NCBI RefSeq assembly: GCF_000372485.1
Contig: NZ_AQVA01000008.1
Span: 1 to 64,000, forward strand
DNA: 64,000 nt
Source: Oenococcus oeni DSM 20252 = AWRIB129
GTDB lineage: Bacteria; Bacillota; Bacilli; Lactobacillales; Lactobacillaceae
Reading direction: 5' to 3'
The notes under the pieces were generated by a model. That model saw nothing but the letters and a program-made list of their open reading frames with translations, had not been told where the DNA came from and did no database searches. Position 1 is the first letter of the stretch. Every line of letters starts with the position of its first letter. Below, piece by piece: positions 52,358 to 61,340 of this stretch. Made by a program: the position numbers and the translations under genes.

Positions 52358-53917
52358 TTGACAAAACTAACTCATGAATTGGAAAGAGTTCTCTCTACAG
52401 ATGTAAACTCAAGCATTTTAGTCGATACGGTAAATGATCGTTCTTATAGCAAGGCTGAAATTTTGCAAAAAATCAATCGATTTCAAGAACAGTTGCAGCA
52501 ATTGCGACTTAGCCAACCAGGAATTATTCTGACGGCCTCTGGAAATTTGGTTGATTTTGTTGTTCGTTTTTTTACAGAAATATTTAGCGGTTTAACAATG
52601 TATGCTGTTAATCCTAATTTAAAGGTTGAGGAATTGGCAGATATTGCAAAACAAAGTCAGCTATCGGCTGTAATTTTAAATCATAATTATGAAGATCAAT
52701 TTACTAATTTTGCTCAGTTATCGGGAATAGATTTTGACGAGGCTTTGGAACTACCAAATGGTGATACTATTCATCGTGTTTCAGATCAAGAAATAATCGA
52801 GCATCATTTTGATTTTCCCGATAAAAATGAACTGGAAGAACAATATGCCAGTTTGCTATATACTTCCTGCACAAGTGGGAGACCCAAGGCAGTTGGAATT
52901 AATCATAAGCAGGTTTTTGCTGCTGCTAAAAGTGTCATTGAATCTCATAACTTGTCGTCTTCGGATATTGGATATCAAATTTTACCTTTATTCCATGTTA
53001 ACGGACAAATCATTGCCTTGATTTCCCAAATTTTAGCCGGTGGGAAATTAGTAATTCCAGAAAAATTTTCGGCATCCAAATTTTGGCCACAAATAGAGAA
53101 ATATCATATCACCTGGGCTTCGGCTGCTCCAGCAATTATCGGTATTTTAAATAAAACAAAAAGTAATGCTGCTGAATATTTAAATTTACCAAAAGGACGG
53201 AAAAGTTTGCGTTTTTTGCGTTCGGCTAGTGCACCACTTTCTAAAAAAACAGCTGATTTATTCCAAAAGAATTTTGGAATATTATTAGTTGAATCTTACG
53301 GAATGACTGAAGCCGCCGGCCAAATCTCTGTTAATCCCCAGCGTAAAAATGGTCAGAAACTTGGTTCCGTTGGTCTCCCAACGGTTGAAAAATTAACAAT
53401 CCGCGATTCTGATTCTCATCAAGAGAAAAAAGTTGGCGAAATTGGCGAAATTGCTTTGTCCGGTCCAAGTGTTATTCAAAAATATTTATGGTCCGAGAAT
53501 AAAAAGGATTTTGTCGATGGGTGGCTTTATACCGGAGATCTGGGCTATTTGGATGAAGATAATTATTTATTTATTGTCGGCAGAAAAAAAGAGATTATCA
53601 ATCGTTCCGGTGATAAGATCAGTCCGACAACGATTGAGGAACCTTTTCGAAAATTAAGTGAAATAGATGATTTGGTTGCTCTTGCTATTCCGGACGAAAT
53701 ATATGGCGAAGTTCCAGCTTTAGTTGTTCAAACATCATTTAACGATCTAAAAAAACTGAAGTTCGATTTAGAGAATATTTCCAAAAATAGTTTATCTCCG
53801 ATTGAACAACCGGTAAAGTTTTTTCTTAGTAAAAAGCTGATAAAAAATGCGATGAATAAAGTTCAGAGAAGAAAGATTCAAAAACAAATTTCAATTGGAA
53901 GGTTGAAGCAACTATAA
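52358..53917 (+). CDS. AMP-dependent acyl-CoA synthetase/ligase
   Basis: A 519-residue ANL-superfamily adenylating enzyme. The ATP-binding P-loop-like motif is LLYTSCTSGRPKAVG (Cys-Thr in place of the usual Gly-Thr-Thr), with the A-motifs SYGMTEAAGQ and GWLYTGDLGYLDEDN and the catalytic Lys in KNAMNKVQRRKI. It resembles oxalyl-CoA/fatty-acyl-CoA ligases; the substrate is unknown. The start TTG 52358 has no strong ribosome site. It converges on rnhA. Confidence 0.82.
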   Translation: MTKLTHELERVLSTDVNSSILVDTVNDRSYSKAEILQKINRFQEQLQQLRLSQPGIILTASGNLVDFVVRFFTEIFSGLTMYAVNPNLKVEELADIAKQSQLSAVILNHNYEDQFTNFAQLSGIDFDEALELPNGDTIHRVSDQEIIEHHFDFPDKNELEEQYASLLYTSCTSGRPKAVGINHKQVFAAAKSVIESHNLSSSDIGYQILPLFHVNGQIIALISQILAGGKLVIPEKFSASKFWPQIEKYHITWASAAPAIIGILNKTKSNAAEYLNLPKGRKSLRFLRSASAPLSKKTADLFQKNFGILLVESYGMTEAAGQISVNPQRKNGQKLGSVGLPTVEKLTIRDSDSHQEKKVGEIGEIALSGPSVIQKYLWSENKKDFVDGWLYTGDLGYLDEDNYLFIVGRKKEIINRSGDKISPTTIEEPFRKLSEIDDLVALAIPDEIYGEVPALVVQTSFNDLKKLKFDLENISKNSLSPIEQPVKFFLSKKLIKNAMNKVQRRKIQKQISIGRLKQL

Positions 53918-53918
53918 T

Positions 53919-54395
53919 CTACTTGTGTTTATCCATTTCTTGATTTAAAAGTTCGTCGACACGAATATTTCCAACAGTATTTTTGTGTCCTTTTACCCAG
54001 TGAAAAATTAAATAGGGTTTTAATTCTAAGTACATTGGATAAAGAGTCTGCCACATCGTAAAATTCGGCCGCTCTTTTTTTGTTTTCATCCATTTTTCCA
54101 ACCAACCTTTTTCCATCGGGTCCAAAACATAATGCGAGTCGCTGATTAATTCGATTTTTTGTTTTTTTAATTCTTCCGTCTTGGTAATTTTTCTAAAAGC
54201 CGAGCCAACCGCCATCAGTTCCATTGCGTTATTTGTTGCTCCAAACTGAAAGCCTGAAGCAATGTACTGTTTTTTTTCGTATTCGATTATATAAGCCCAT
54301 GCCGATAAATCCCGTTCATGAACATGTTGGCCGGGTTTGTTTCCCGTATTTCGATTCCCACCGTCCGTGTAAACTTTGATTAGTGAATTATTCAT
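53919..54395 (-). CDS. rnhA: ribonuclease HI
   Basis: A 158-residue RNase HI, which degrades RNA in RNA-DNA hybrids. Catalytic acidic residues are in YTDGGNRN, NNAMELMA and SDSHYVLD; the last is in NIRVDELLN, with the basic HWVKGHKN before it. A small insert (GNKPGQHVHERDL) follows the first Asp. The stop is one base from the convergent ligase gene. Confidence 0.9.
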   Translation of the reverse strand: MNNSLIKVYTDGGNRNTGNKPGQHVHERDLSAWAYIIEYEKKQYIASGFQFGATNNAMELMAVGSAFRKITKTEELKKQKIELISDSHYVLDPMEKGWLEKWMKTKKERPNFTMWQTLYPMYLELKPYLIFHWVKGHKNTVGNIRVDELLNQEMDKHK

Positions 54396-54448
54396 ATTTT
54401 TATCTTGCCATAGTTCTCAAGGATAATCTGTATTGATAGAATGAACAG

Positions 54449-55699
54449 GTGAGTAAAATAATCAAACAATTAGATTGGTTCCTTATTGGACCTTTTTTAT
54501 TTTTAAGTCTGATTGGCGTGTTGATGGTTTTTTCCTCTTCGGATGATTATTCGGCCGGGGCATTTAGTTTTTTGATTCGGCAGTCTATTTTTGCTTTGAT
54601 CGGTATTGCTACAGTCTTTGTTTTTTATTTTTTTGTCAAGATCGATTGGCTTGCTTCTCCTAAGTGGACTTCTTTAGCGATGTTGATTACTTTTGGCCTA
54701 CTGTTGTTTGCCCGCTTTATTGCTCCTGCTACTGCAGGAACAGGGGCACACGGTTGGATTAACCTACCGATGTTCAATATTGAACCGGCCGAAATTTTTA
54801 AAATTGTGATCATTCTTTATTTGGCTTCTTTATCCTCCCATCGTTTGGACAAGTATCAAAGAAAATCCAGGGGAACTCGTCCCCATCGTCCGCCTAACTT
54901 GAATAATCAAAATACAACCGAAAAAGTGAAAATGATTTTTGGATATACGCGTTTTCAGGTTATCTTCGTTTTATCGAATTTGTTGATTGTTGTTTTGATG
55001 CCTGATTTAGGGAATGCTTTAATTGCTCTTTTTTTAATTGCTGTAATTATTTTTTCCTCTGGTCCGAATCCCAAATATCTTTTTTTATCAATTGCTTTGA
55101 TTTTGCTTATCTATATTTTTTTGCCGTTAATTATCAAACAAATTCCGGAAAGCTTTTTGTCAAGTCACTATCAGGCCCGGCGTTTATTGATATTCATGGA
55201 TCCTTGGCCATATGCGAAGAATCAGTCGTTGCAGTTGGTTAATTCTTTTTATGCGATTGCTCACGGTGGATTATTTGGAGTTGGTTTAGGGAATTCGATT
55301 GAGAAGATGGGCTATCTTCCGGAAGCTAATACCGATTTTATTATGGCCATTTTCGTTGAGGAACTTGGATCGATCTCGCTATTTATCGTTCTTGGTCTTC
55401 TATTGATTATGATTGGAAGGATGTTTTATATCGCTTTTCATGTCAGAAATAATTTTGGGCGTTTGGTTCTTTATGGTATTGCCAGTTATTTCTTTATCCA
55501 GGCTTTGGTTAATTTGGGTGGAATTATCGGCGCTCTTCCTTTGACGGGAGTGACATTTCCTTTTATCTCTTACGGAGGATCTTCCTTTTTGATTAGTTCG
55601 ATATCGGTTGGGATTGCATGTGTAGTCTCACGAACCTATAGCGAACAGATAAAGACAAGAAGGAGAGAAAGCCGGCAGAGGGCAAGGATGAGAAAATGA
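54449..55699 (+). CDS. ftsW: FtsW/RodA-family peptidoglycan glycosyltransferase
   Basis: A 416-residue SEDS-family protein with about ten membrane segments that polymerises lipid II. Family landmarks are VFSSSDDYS near the N-terminus, PDLGNALI, and the C-terminal LPLTGVTFPFISYGGSSFLI. A loop of about 40 hydrophilic residues (HRLDKYQRKSRGTRPHRPPN) separates the two halves. The start is GTG 54449. Its place before rsmD-coaD favours FtsW over RodA. It overlaps rsmD by four bases. Confidence 0.88.
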   Translation: MSKIIKQLDWFLIGPFLFLSLIGVLMVFSSSDDYSAGAFSFLIRQSIFALIGIATVFVFYFFVKIDWLASPKWTSLAMLITFGLLLFARFIAPATAGTGAHGWINLPMFNIEPAEIFKIVIILYLASLSSHRLDKYQRKSRGTRPHRPPNLNNQNTTEKVKMIFGYTRFQVIFVLSNLLIVVLMPDLGNALIALFLIAVIIFSSGPNPKYLFLSIALILLIYIFLPLIIKQIPESFLSSHYQARRLLIFMDPWPYAKNQSLQLVNSFYAIAHGGLFGVGLGNSIEKMGYLPEANTDFIMAIFVEELGSISLFIVLGLLLIMIGRMFYIAFHVRNNFGRLVLYGIASYFFIQALVNLGGIIGALPLTGVTFPFISYGGSSFLISSISVGIACVVSRTYSEQIKTRRRESRQRARMRK

Positions 55700-56256
55700 G
55701 AGTTATTGCAGGAAAAAACCATGGTCTGCGTTTGAAAATGGTTCCTTCGAAATTGACCAGACCGACAACCGAAAAAGTCAAAGAGGCGCTTTTTTCTATT
55801 ATCGCCCCCTATAACAAACCAGGGATCGTTTTAGATTTGTATGCCGGTTCCGGTTCTTTGGGAATTGAGGCAGTTTCTAGGGGCTATCGGAAAGCTTATT
55901 TAGTCGATCATGCCAGACCGGCAATTGAAGTAATCAGAAATAATGTCATTGCGACGAAAAGTCCGGAAAATTTTGAAATAATCAAGGCGCCGGCCAGCCA
56001 GGCAATTAAGCAGTTTTTTGATAATCAAATTCGATTTGATTTGGTAATTTTCGATCCCCCTTATGCAAAACAGCATATTGTCAAAGATATTTCTAGCTTA
56101 ACGGAATATAATTTATTGACAGAACATGCCTTGATTGTTGCCGAGACGGATCGATCTGGTTTTAATTCTCTAAATGGTAATCTGCCTAATGGCTATACTG
56201 TTTTGTCGAAGAAGGATTATGGAATTACTTATTTAACGGTAATGGAAAGGGACTAA
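55696..56256 (+). CDS. rsmD: 16S rRNA (guanine966-N2)-methyltransferase RsmD
   Basis: A 186-residue SAM methyltransferase. The SAM motif is LDLYAGSGSLGIEAVSRG (about residues 46-63) and the catalytic motif is FDPPYAK. The start overlaps ftsW (ATGA). It lies two bases before coaD, the common rsmD-coaD pair. Confidence 0.95.
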   Translation: MRVIAGKNHGLRLKMVPSKLTRPTTEKVKEALFSIIAPYNKPGIVLDLYAGSGSLGIEAVSRGYRKAYLVDHARPAIEVIRNNVIATKSPENFEIIKAPASQAIKQFFDNQIRFDLVIFDPPYAKQHIVKDISSLTEYNLLTEHALIVAETDRSGFNSLNGNLPNGYTVLSKKDYGITYLTVMERD

Positions 56257-56258
56257 AT

Positions 56259-56732
56259 ATGGTAAAAGCTGTTTTTCCGGGATCTTTCGATCCTTTAACC
56301 TTTGGCCATTTGGATGTTATCAGCCGTTCGGCGCTTCTTTTTGATCAAGTGATCGTGGCTGTTGGCATTAATACAAGTAAAACAGCAATGTTTACGACTG
56401 AAGAAAAAATAACTTTGATCTCCAACAACACTAAAAATTTGAAGAACGTTTCTGTATTACCGATGCCTGATTTAACTTTCAAATTTGTCTCATCGGTCGG
56501 AGCAGATGTAATTGTTCGGGGAATCAGAAATGTTAGGGACTATGAATATGAACGCGATATCGCGGAAATCAATCATCGTCTTGGAAATGTTGATACAGTT
56601 TTGTTGCCATCGAAGGCTGTTTATCAAGACATTTCTTCTTCAAATTTAAAAGAAGTAGCAAAATTCGGAGCTGATATTAGTCATTTTGTGCCCGAAAATG
56701 TTATAAAACTGATAAAGTTAAAAACTAAATGA
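56259..56732 (+). CDS. coaD: phosphopantetheine adenylyltransferase
   Basis: CoaD makes dephospho-CoA. The 157-residue protein has the nucleotidyltransferase motif FPGSFDPLTFGHLDVI at the N-terminus and the later IVRGIRNVRDYEYE and ISSSNLKEVAKFG. It overlaps the following gene by four bases. Confidence 0.96.
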   Translation: MVKAVFPGSFDPLTFGHLDVISRSALLFDQVIVAVGINTSKTAMFTTEEKITLISNNTKNLKNVSVLPMPDLTFKFVSSVGADVIVRGIRNVRDYEYERDIAEINHRLGNVDTVLLPSKAVYQDISSSNLKEVAKFGADISHFVPENVIKLIKLKTK

Positions 56733-57823
56733 AAAAGAAAACATTTGTAACAATTATTTCCAGCTTTACCATTTTCATGTTAATGATCATCGGCGTATCT
56801 TTTTATTTGCTTTTACCAATGAATGCTTACGTGGAAACGCCAGGACAGGCGGATAATATAAAACAGTTTATGACTGTTGCCGGCAAACGCGATCGAACAA
56901 AAGGTTCCTTGCGACTTGTTTCGGTATATTTATCCCAGGCAAATCATTTGGATTGGCTGATTAGTAAATTTAATGGCGCCTATTCGATTGAAGCTAAGAC
57001 AGAAGTTCAAGGAAATGTTTCGAATAGTGTTTACGAAGCAATCAGCAAATATCAAATGAAGGAAGCGATTCTATCGGCAGAAGAAGTTGCTTTTAAAGCT
57101 GCTGGAATGGCTGATAAAGTCAAATCCGAATATCGCGGAATTTATGTTGCCAGCATCACGAAAAAATCGCACTTTGCCAAGAAAATTAAAGTTGGCGATA
57201 CGATCACGAAGGTTGATGGCAAACACTTTAACAATTCTGCCGGATATCAAAAATACCTAGCCGCTATGCCGGTCGGGGAAAAGGTGACTTTGACTGTTTT
57301 GCGGAATAACAAAACGCTTGAAGTTTCCGGAAAAACAATTCATTTAGCAAATACAAAAGATAAAGAATATCCAAAAGGGAGGAGCGGAATTGGAATCGGT
57401 CTAGTTGACGATGTGGAAGTTACTACCGACCCGAAGGTTAAAGTCAATGTCGGTCAGATTTCCGGACCCTCAGGCGGTTTGATGTTCACTCTTCAACTGT
57501 ATTCACAATTATCAGGCGATAACATCAAAAAAGGTCGTAATATTTCCGGTACAGGGACAATCGATGATCAAGGAAAAGTTGGCGAAATTGGTGGTATCGA
57601 TAAGAAAATAATCGCTGCAAAGGAAGCTGGTTCAACGGTTTTCTTTGTCCCGTATGTAAAATCGACTAAGGCAAATCTTAAATTGGATGGTGGCCAGACT
57701 AACTGGCAGGCAGCGCTTAAAGCACAAAAAGAGTATGCCCCGAAAATGAAACTTGTTCCCATCCGGAATTTTCAGGATGCTCTTAATTATTTGAAATATG
57801 GAAAAGTTATAAAAACAAAGTAA
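56729..57823 (+). CDS. SepM/YlbL-type PDZ and Lon-like serine protease
   Basis: A 364-residue membrane-anchored protease. One N-terminal span (about residues 8-28) is followed by an extracytoplasmic PDZ domain (YVASITKKSHFAKKIKVGDT) and an S16 Lon-type proteolytic domain with the Ser in SGPSGGLMFTL and the Lys in GGIDKKIIAAKEAG. In streptococci SepM trims the competence pheromone; this role here is not shown. It lies next to the comG operon, but that is also the conserved position in genomes with an intact competence system. Confidence 0.9.
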   Translation: MKKKTFVTIISSFTIFMLMIIGVSFYLLLPMNAYVETPGQADNIKQFMTVAGKRDRTKGSLRLVSVYLSQANHLDWLISKFNGAYSIEAKTEVQGNVSNSVYEAISKYQMKEAILSAEEVAFKAAGMADKVKSEYRGIYVASITKKSHFAKKIKVGDTITKVDGKHFNNSAGYQKYLAAMPVGEKVTLTVLRNNKTLEVSGKTIHLANTKDKEYPKGRSGIGIGLVDDVEVTTDPKVKVNVGQISGPSGGLMFTLQLYSQLSGDNIKKGRNISGTGTIDDQGKVGEIGGIDKKIIAAKEAGSTVFFVPYVKSTKANLKLDGGQTNWQAALKAQKEYAPKMKLVPIRNFQDALNYLKYGKVIKTK

Positions 57824-57826
57824 TTT

Positions 57827-57852
57827 TAAAAAAGCCGTTTTGGCTTTTTTTA
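57827..57852 (+). terminator. terminator before comGA
   Basis: AAAAAAGCC pairs with GGCTTTTTTT around a short loop. The comGA ribosome site AGGAG follows about 30 bases on. Confidence 0.75.
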
Positions 57853-57892
57853 TTTTGGCTAAAAAATACGTATTACTCAATAGGAGCCAAAA

Positions 57893-58866
57893 ATGCAAAA
57901 TTACTTTAAGTCACTCTTAAAAGAAGCTGTTGATTCTAATTCAACCGATATTTATCTTTTACCTGATGAAGAACATTATCAAATTAAATTTCACGATGGC
58001 AGTCGACCCAGAAGCTTTCGAATAATTAGTAAATTGATCGCAACGAAGCTGTTTAGCTTCCTCAAGTTTCGGGCACAGATGAACATTACCGAAAATCGAC
58101 GTCCCCAGATGGGTTCGATGGATTGGTCTCTTGACAAACAAAATTTGTCTTTGAGAATTTCAACTGTTGGCGATTTTAAAAACCAGGAAACAATGGTAAT
58201 CAGATTCTTTATGATCGTGAAATCCACAATCTCGTTTGGTTGAAAAAAGAACAATTTTCTCATTTAAAACAAATAATCCCTTCACATGGACTGGTTGTCG
58301 TTGCTGGGCCAACCGGTTCTGGAAAAACAAGTACAATTCATGAATTATTACGCGAATACGCAAGTGATAAACTCGTTCTCACAATCTAAGATCCTGTGGA
58401 AATTAAAAATAGTAGATTTGTGCAATTGCAGGTGAATCAGCATGCTTCTATGACTTATCTTGATCTGATAAAAGTGGCTCTTCGCCATCATCCTGATATT
58501 TTATTAATTGGAGAAATCCGAGATTCGCAGACTGCCCAAGCGACAATTCAAGCTGCCTTAAGTGGCCATTTAGTTTTTTCGACAATTCATGCTAATTCTG
58601 CAAGTACAGTCGGTAATCGTTTATTGGAACTTGGCGTTGACAAAACTTTGCTCAAAGATGTCTTGAAGGTAACTATTTATCAGCGTCTTTTACAACAAGT
58701 TAATGGTTCGCTTGCGGCAATTGCCGATTGGAAGGAAGATTGGCAGATTTTGGATCAGCCAACAAGTGATTTTGGATCTTCTTGGAAGGAAGTATTGGAT
58801 GGTGCTTTTAAAAGTAAAAGAATATCTTCAAAAGTATACGAAGAGTACAAAAAAATTGCCGCGTAG
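57893..58866 (+). pseudogene. comGA: comGA, pilus-assembly ATPase, with one frameshift and one nonsense
   Basis: ComGA is the GspE/PilB-type ATPase that powers assembly of the competence pseudopilus. Two lesions are seen. At 58205-58207 one T is missing: the frame runs out of the family sequence after ETMVIRF, and the continuation (LYDREIHNLVWLKKEQ) is in the next frame. At 58387-58389 TAA replaces the Glu codon of the conserved TIEDPVE. Between them lies an intact Walker A (GPTGSGKTSTIHEL), and after it ILLIGEIRDSQTA and HANSAST. Ribosome site AGGAG precedes ATG 57893. The product cannot be whole. Confidence 0.9.
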
Positions 58867-59841
58867 GCAACAGGTAGAATTTCTAAGTCTTCTTGGACAA
58901 TTAATTCAGTCGGGTTATTCAATAAATCAGGCGACAAATTTTATTCAGCAAATTTCACGCGAAAGTTCCTGGGTTAAAAACCTTAATCTCGAACTAGCCA
59001 AAGGAAAGAATTTTGCTTTTGCAATCAAACCTTATTTGAATAATTCTTTGAACTTTCAGATTGGCATGGCTGATCGTTATGGAAACTTAGAGAAAATTTT
59101 ACTTCAATTGGCGGATTTTTCGGAAAAATGTTTAAAGCAAGAAAATAAAATCAAGCAAATTCTTAGGTATCCACTTGTTCTTGTTTTTTATTAATTGGAA
59201 TCGCAGTTGCTGTAAAAATATTTTTACTACCAATTTTATCGAGCTGGTCTAATCAGCAGCGGGTTGATTTCGTTGATGAATATTTTTGGTTCAAAGTACT
59301 AGGTGTGGTATTGATGACCTTGCTTTTCCTTTTTTACCGCTGGCAATCATTTAAAAAAATGAGCAAATTAAAGCAATTGGCTTTTTATACAAAAATTCCT
59401 TTGTTTGGAAAAACTTTAAATCACCTGATCAATTATCAATTTTCTTTACAACTTTCGATGTTAACGGCTTCGGGTTTGCAGATTTCACAAATCGCCAAAG
59501 ACATAAGTAAAAATAACAGTCATTCAGTTGAATCCGATTTTGCTGAAAAACTCGTTGAGATGCTTGAGGATGGACACAGCTTTTCCGACTATTTTCATGA
59601 ATTAAGTTTTCTCGATCCGACAATTAATATCTATTTTCAACAAGGAGCCAACAAAGAACTCTTGAATCGAAATCTTAAAATTTATTCAAAAATAAGTTAC
59701 GAAAAATTTTTAACTAGTGTTGATCGCTTAATTAGCTTAATTCAGCCTTTAAGTTTCGCAATTGTCGGTATAGGAATTGTTTTACTTTATTTATCAATGC
59801 TGATGCCGATGTATCAAACCTTAGGAGGACTCAATCAATGA
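58799..59841 (+). pseudogene. comGB: comGB, pseudopilus membrane platform, frameshifted in a T run
   Basis: ComGB is the GspF/PilC-type inner-membrane platform protein. The first part runs from ATG 58799 (MVLLKVKEYLQKYTKSTKK) to a TAA after LVFY at 59194; the family sequence continues one frame later (LLIGIAVAVKIFLLP) to the stop at 59841. The lesion is at the T run 59184-59189, where one more T would restore the frame. The second half has the PilC-like FYTKIPLFGKTLNHLI and the C-terminal hydrophobic segment. The start lies inside the comGA end, as usual. Confidence 0.88.
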
Positions 59842-60167
59842 AAAAAATAAGAAATGTTTTCAAACGCATAAAGAATAAAAAACAATCTTTTACATTAATC
59901 GAAATGGCAATTGTTTTATTTATCATCAGCCTTTTAATGCTTTTAATTTTGCCGAATTTAAATAATCAACGCAAAAAAGCTGAAAATACTCAGGCTGAGG
60001 CAATGGTTTCTGTAATTCAAACACAGGTAGATTTATATGAAAATGATAACGATGATAAAAATGTAACTTATTCCGAACTTTTATCAAAAAAATATTTAAC
60101 CGAGAAACAGATAAAAAAAGCACAAGAATTTGGAATTAAGATTAATGGCAGTAATGTGTCGAAATAA
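59838..60167 (+). CDS. comGC: ComGC major pseudopilin
   Basis: ComGC is the major pilin of the competence pseudopilus. The 109-residue preprotein has the type IV prepilin leader and the motif QSFTLIEMAIVLFIISLLML with Glu at +5; the residue before the Phe is Ser, not the usual Gly or Ala. The rest is a helical pilin stem and a small polar tail. The gene is intact, although comGA and comGB upstream are broken. It overlaps comGB by four bases and comGD by about 40. Confidence 0.9.
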   Translation: MKKIRNVFKRIKNKKQSFTLIEMAIVLFIISLLMLLILPNLNNQRKKAENTQAEAMVSVIQTQVDLYENDNDDKNVTYSELLSKKYLTEKQIKKAQEFGIKINGSNVSK

Positions 60168-60569
60168 TTCATTTACATTATTAGAGTCTGTAATCGTATT
60201 ATTGTTGGTTTGCTCTTTATGTTGTTTGGCGGTTCGAATACCGCATAAATCAAAAGAAAAAATCGAAAAGGATTTTTTAAATGACTATCAATCTTTTTTT
60301 AATCAAGCGCAATTAAGCGCTCAAAGGGACAATCACGATTTGAAATTTATTTTTTCTAAGAAAAAATTGAATTTATAGATCAAAGAGGTGGCCAACATCT
60401 TTTAAATATTCCTAAAGAACTTATTGGACCAAAGGATAAGATCGTGATCAAAGCCAATGGTTATGTCGCTCCTGCAACGATCAGTTTCTCTGATCCTCAG
60501 GGAGGAAGGCAGTTCGCATTAATTTATTCTTTGGGATTTGGTAATTATCGGATGGAGAAATATGAATAG
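60130..60569 (+). pseudogene. comGD: comGD, minor pseudopilin, frameshifted
   Basis: The N-terminal pilin signature NNSFTLLESVIVLLLVCSL is intact. The frame ends with a TAG at 60376-60378 after FIFSKKKLNL, while the family-like continuation (IDQRGGQHLLNIPKELIGPK, then FSDPQGGRQFALIYSLGFGN) is in another frame up to the TAG at 60567-60569. The lesion is near the A run at about 60359-60366, where one more A would restore the frame. Start ATG 60130 overlaps comGC; ATG 60145 is also possible. Confidence 0.85.
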
Positions 60570-60744
60570 ACAATCATCCTTTGTTTTAATGGAGGCTTTG
60601 CTTGCTTTATCAGTATCAATGCTGGCAATTTGTTTTTTATGCGATTTACAAAGCAAACAAATTCAACGAATAACGATTTTGAAAGATACGATTCAAAATC
60701 AAAGATCAAAATTAGAGAAAAAATACTATTGTGAAGAAAAGTAG
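60562..60744 (+). CDS. comGE: ComGE-like minor pseudopilin
   Basis: A 60-residue protein with the prepilin pattern NRQSSFVLMEALLALSVSML and a short polar tail. It starts at ATG 60562 inside the end of comGD. It is short and variable, as usual for ComGE. It overlaps comGF by 14 bases. Named by operon position and leader. Confidence 0.75.
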   Translation: MNRQSSFVLMEALLALSVSMLAICFLCDLQSKQIQRITILKDTIQNQRSKLEKKYYCEEK

Positions 60745-61171
60745 ACAAAAATCTTTTACGATCCTTGAAAGCATCATTGCTTTAGGGATTTTCGCCCTAA
60801 TTGTTTTAATAATTCAATTTGCAATTCAATATATAAAAAAAGAGAAACAAACGACCAACACAATTAATTTCCAACGAATGTTGCTTCAGTTAGAGGATTC
60901 AAGCCGATCCTATCGCTGGGCGCAAACAAAGGAAGGAAAAATTTATTTACTTTCAATCGGAAAACGCAACCAGAAGATCAATTTTAGATTAAAAAATCAT
61001 AGCCTTCAGCTGACGACCAGTGATGGAGGAACAATGCCGATTGTTTCCCAAGTAAAAGATTTTGAACTTGAGCAACTTAACGAAAAAATTTATTTATCTT
61101 TATATTTCGATAGTGGGGAATGCTATGAAAGCAATCTTTTATTGGAAAAATACGAAAAGGAGGAAAAATAG
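60731..61171 (+). CDS. comGF: ComGF-like minor pseudopilin
   Basis: A 146-residue protein starting at GTG 60731. The prepilin motif QKSFTILESIIALGIFALIV lies near the N-terminus, and the body (QLEDSSRSYRWAQTKEGKIY, ending LYFDSGECYESNLLLEKYE) has the ComGF plan. Frame intact. It overlaps comGE and comGG. Confidence 0.82.
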   Translation: MKKSRQKSFTILESIIALGIFALIVLIIQFAIQYIKKEKQTTNTINFQRMLLQLEDSSRSYRWAQTKEGKIYLLSIGKRNQKINFRLKNHSLQLTTSDGGTMPIVSQVKDFELEQLNEKIYLSLYFDSGECYESNLLLEKYEKEEK

Positions 61172-61331
61172 TTATATTTTTTTATCAACGATTATATTAA
61201 TTTTTCTTTTTACCGGAATATCTTTGAGTTTGGCCATGATTCATGCTAACCAGATCGCTTCTTTGGAAAACGTTAATCATTATTATGAAAAGAGAATTAA
61301 TTCGCTTGTTGAAGAAGGCAAAAATCCCTAA
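61125..61331 (+). CDS. comGG: ComGG-like minor pseudopilin
   Basis: A 68-residue protein starting at ATG 61125 within the comGF end. It has a hydrophobic N-terminal segment (YIFLSTIILIFLFTGISLSL) and a short polar tail (IASLENVNHYYEKRINSLVE). ComGG proteins are poorly conserved, so the name rests on position and shape. Confidence 0.65.
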   Translation: MKAIFYWKNTKRRKNSYIFLSTIILIFLFTGISLSLAMIHANQIASLENVNHYYEKRINSLVEEGKNP

Positions 61332-61340
61332 GATAAAAGT

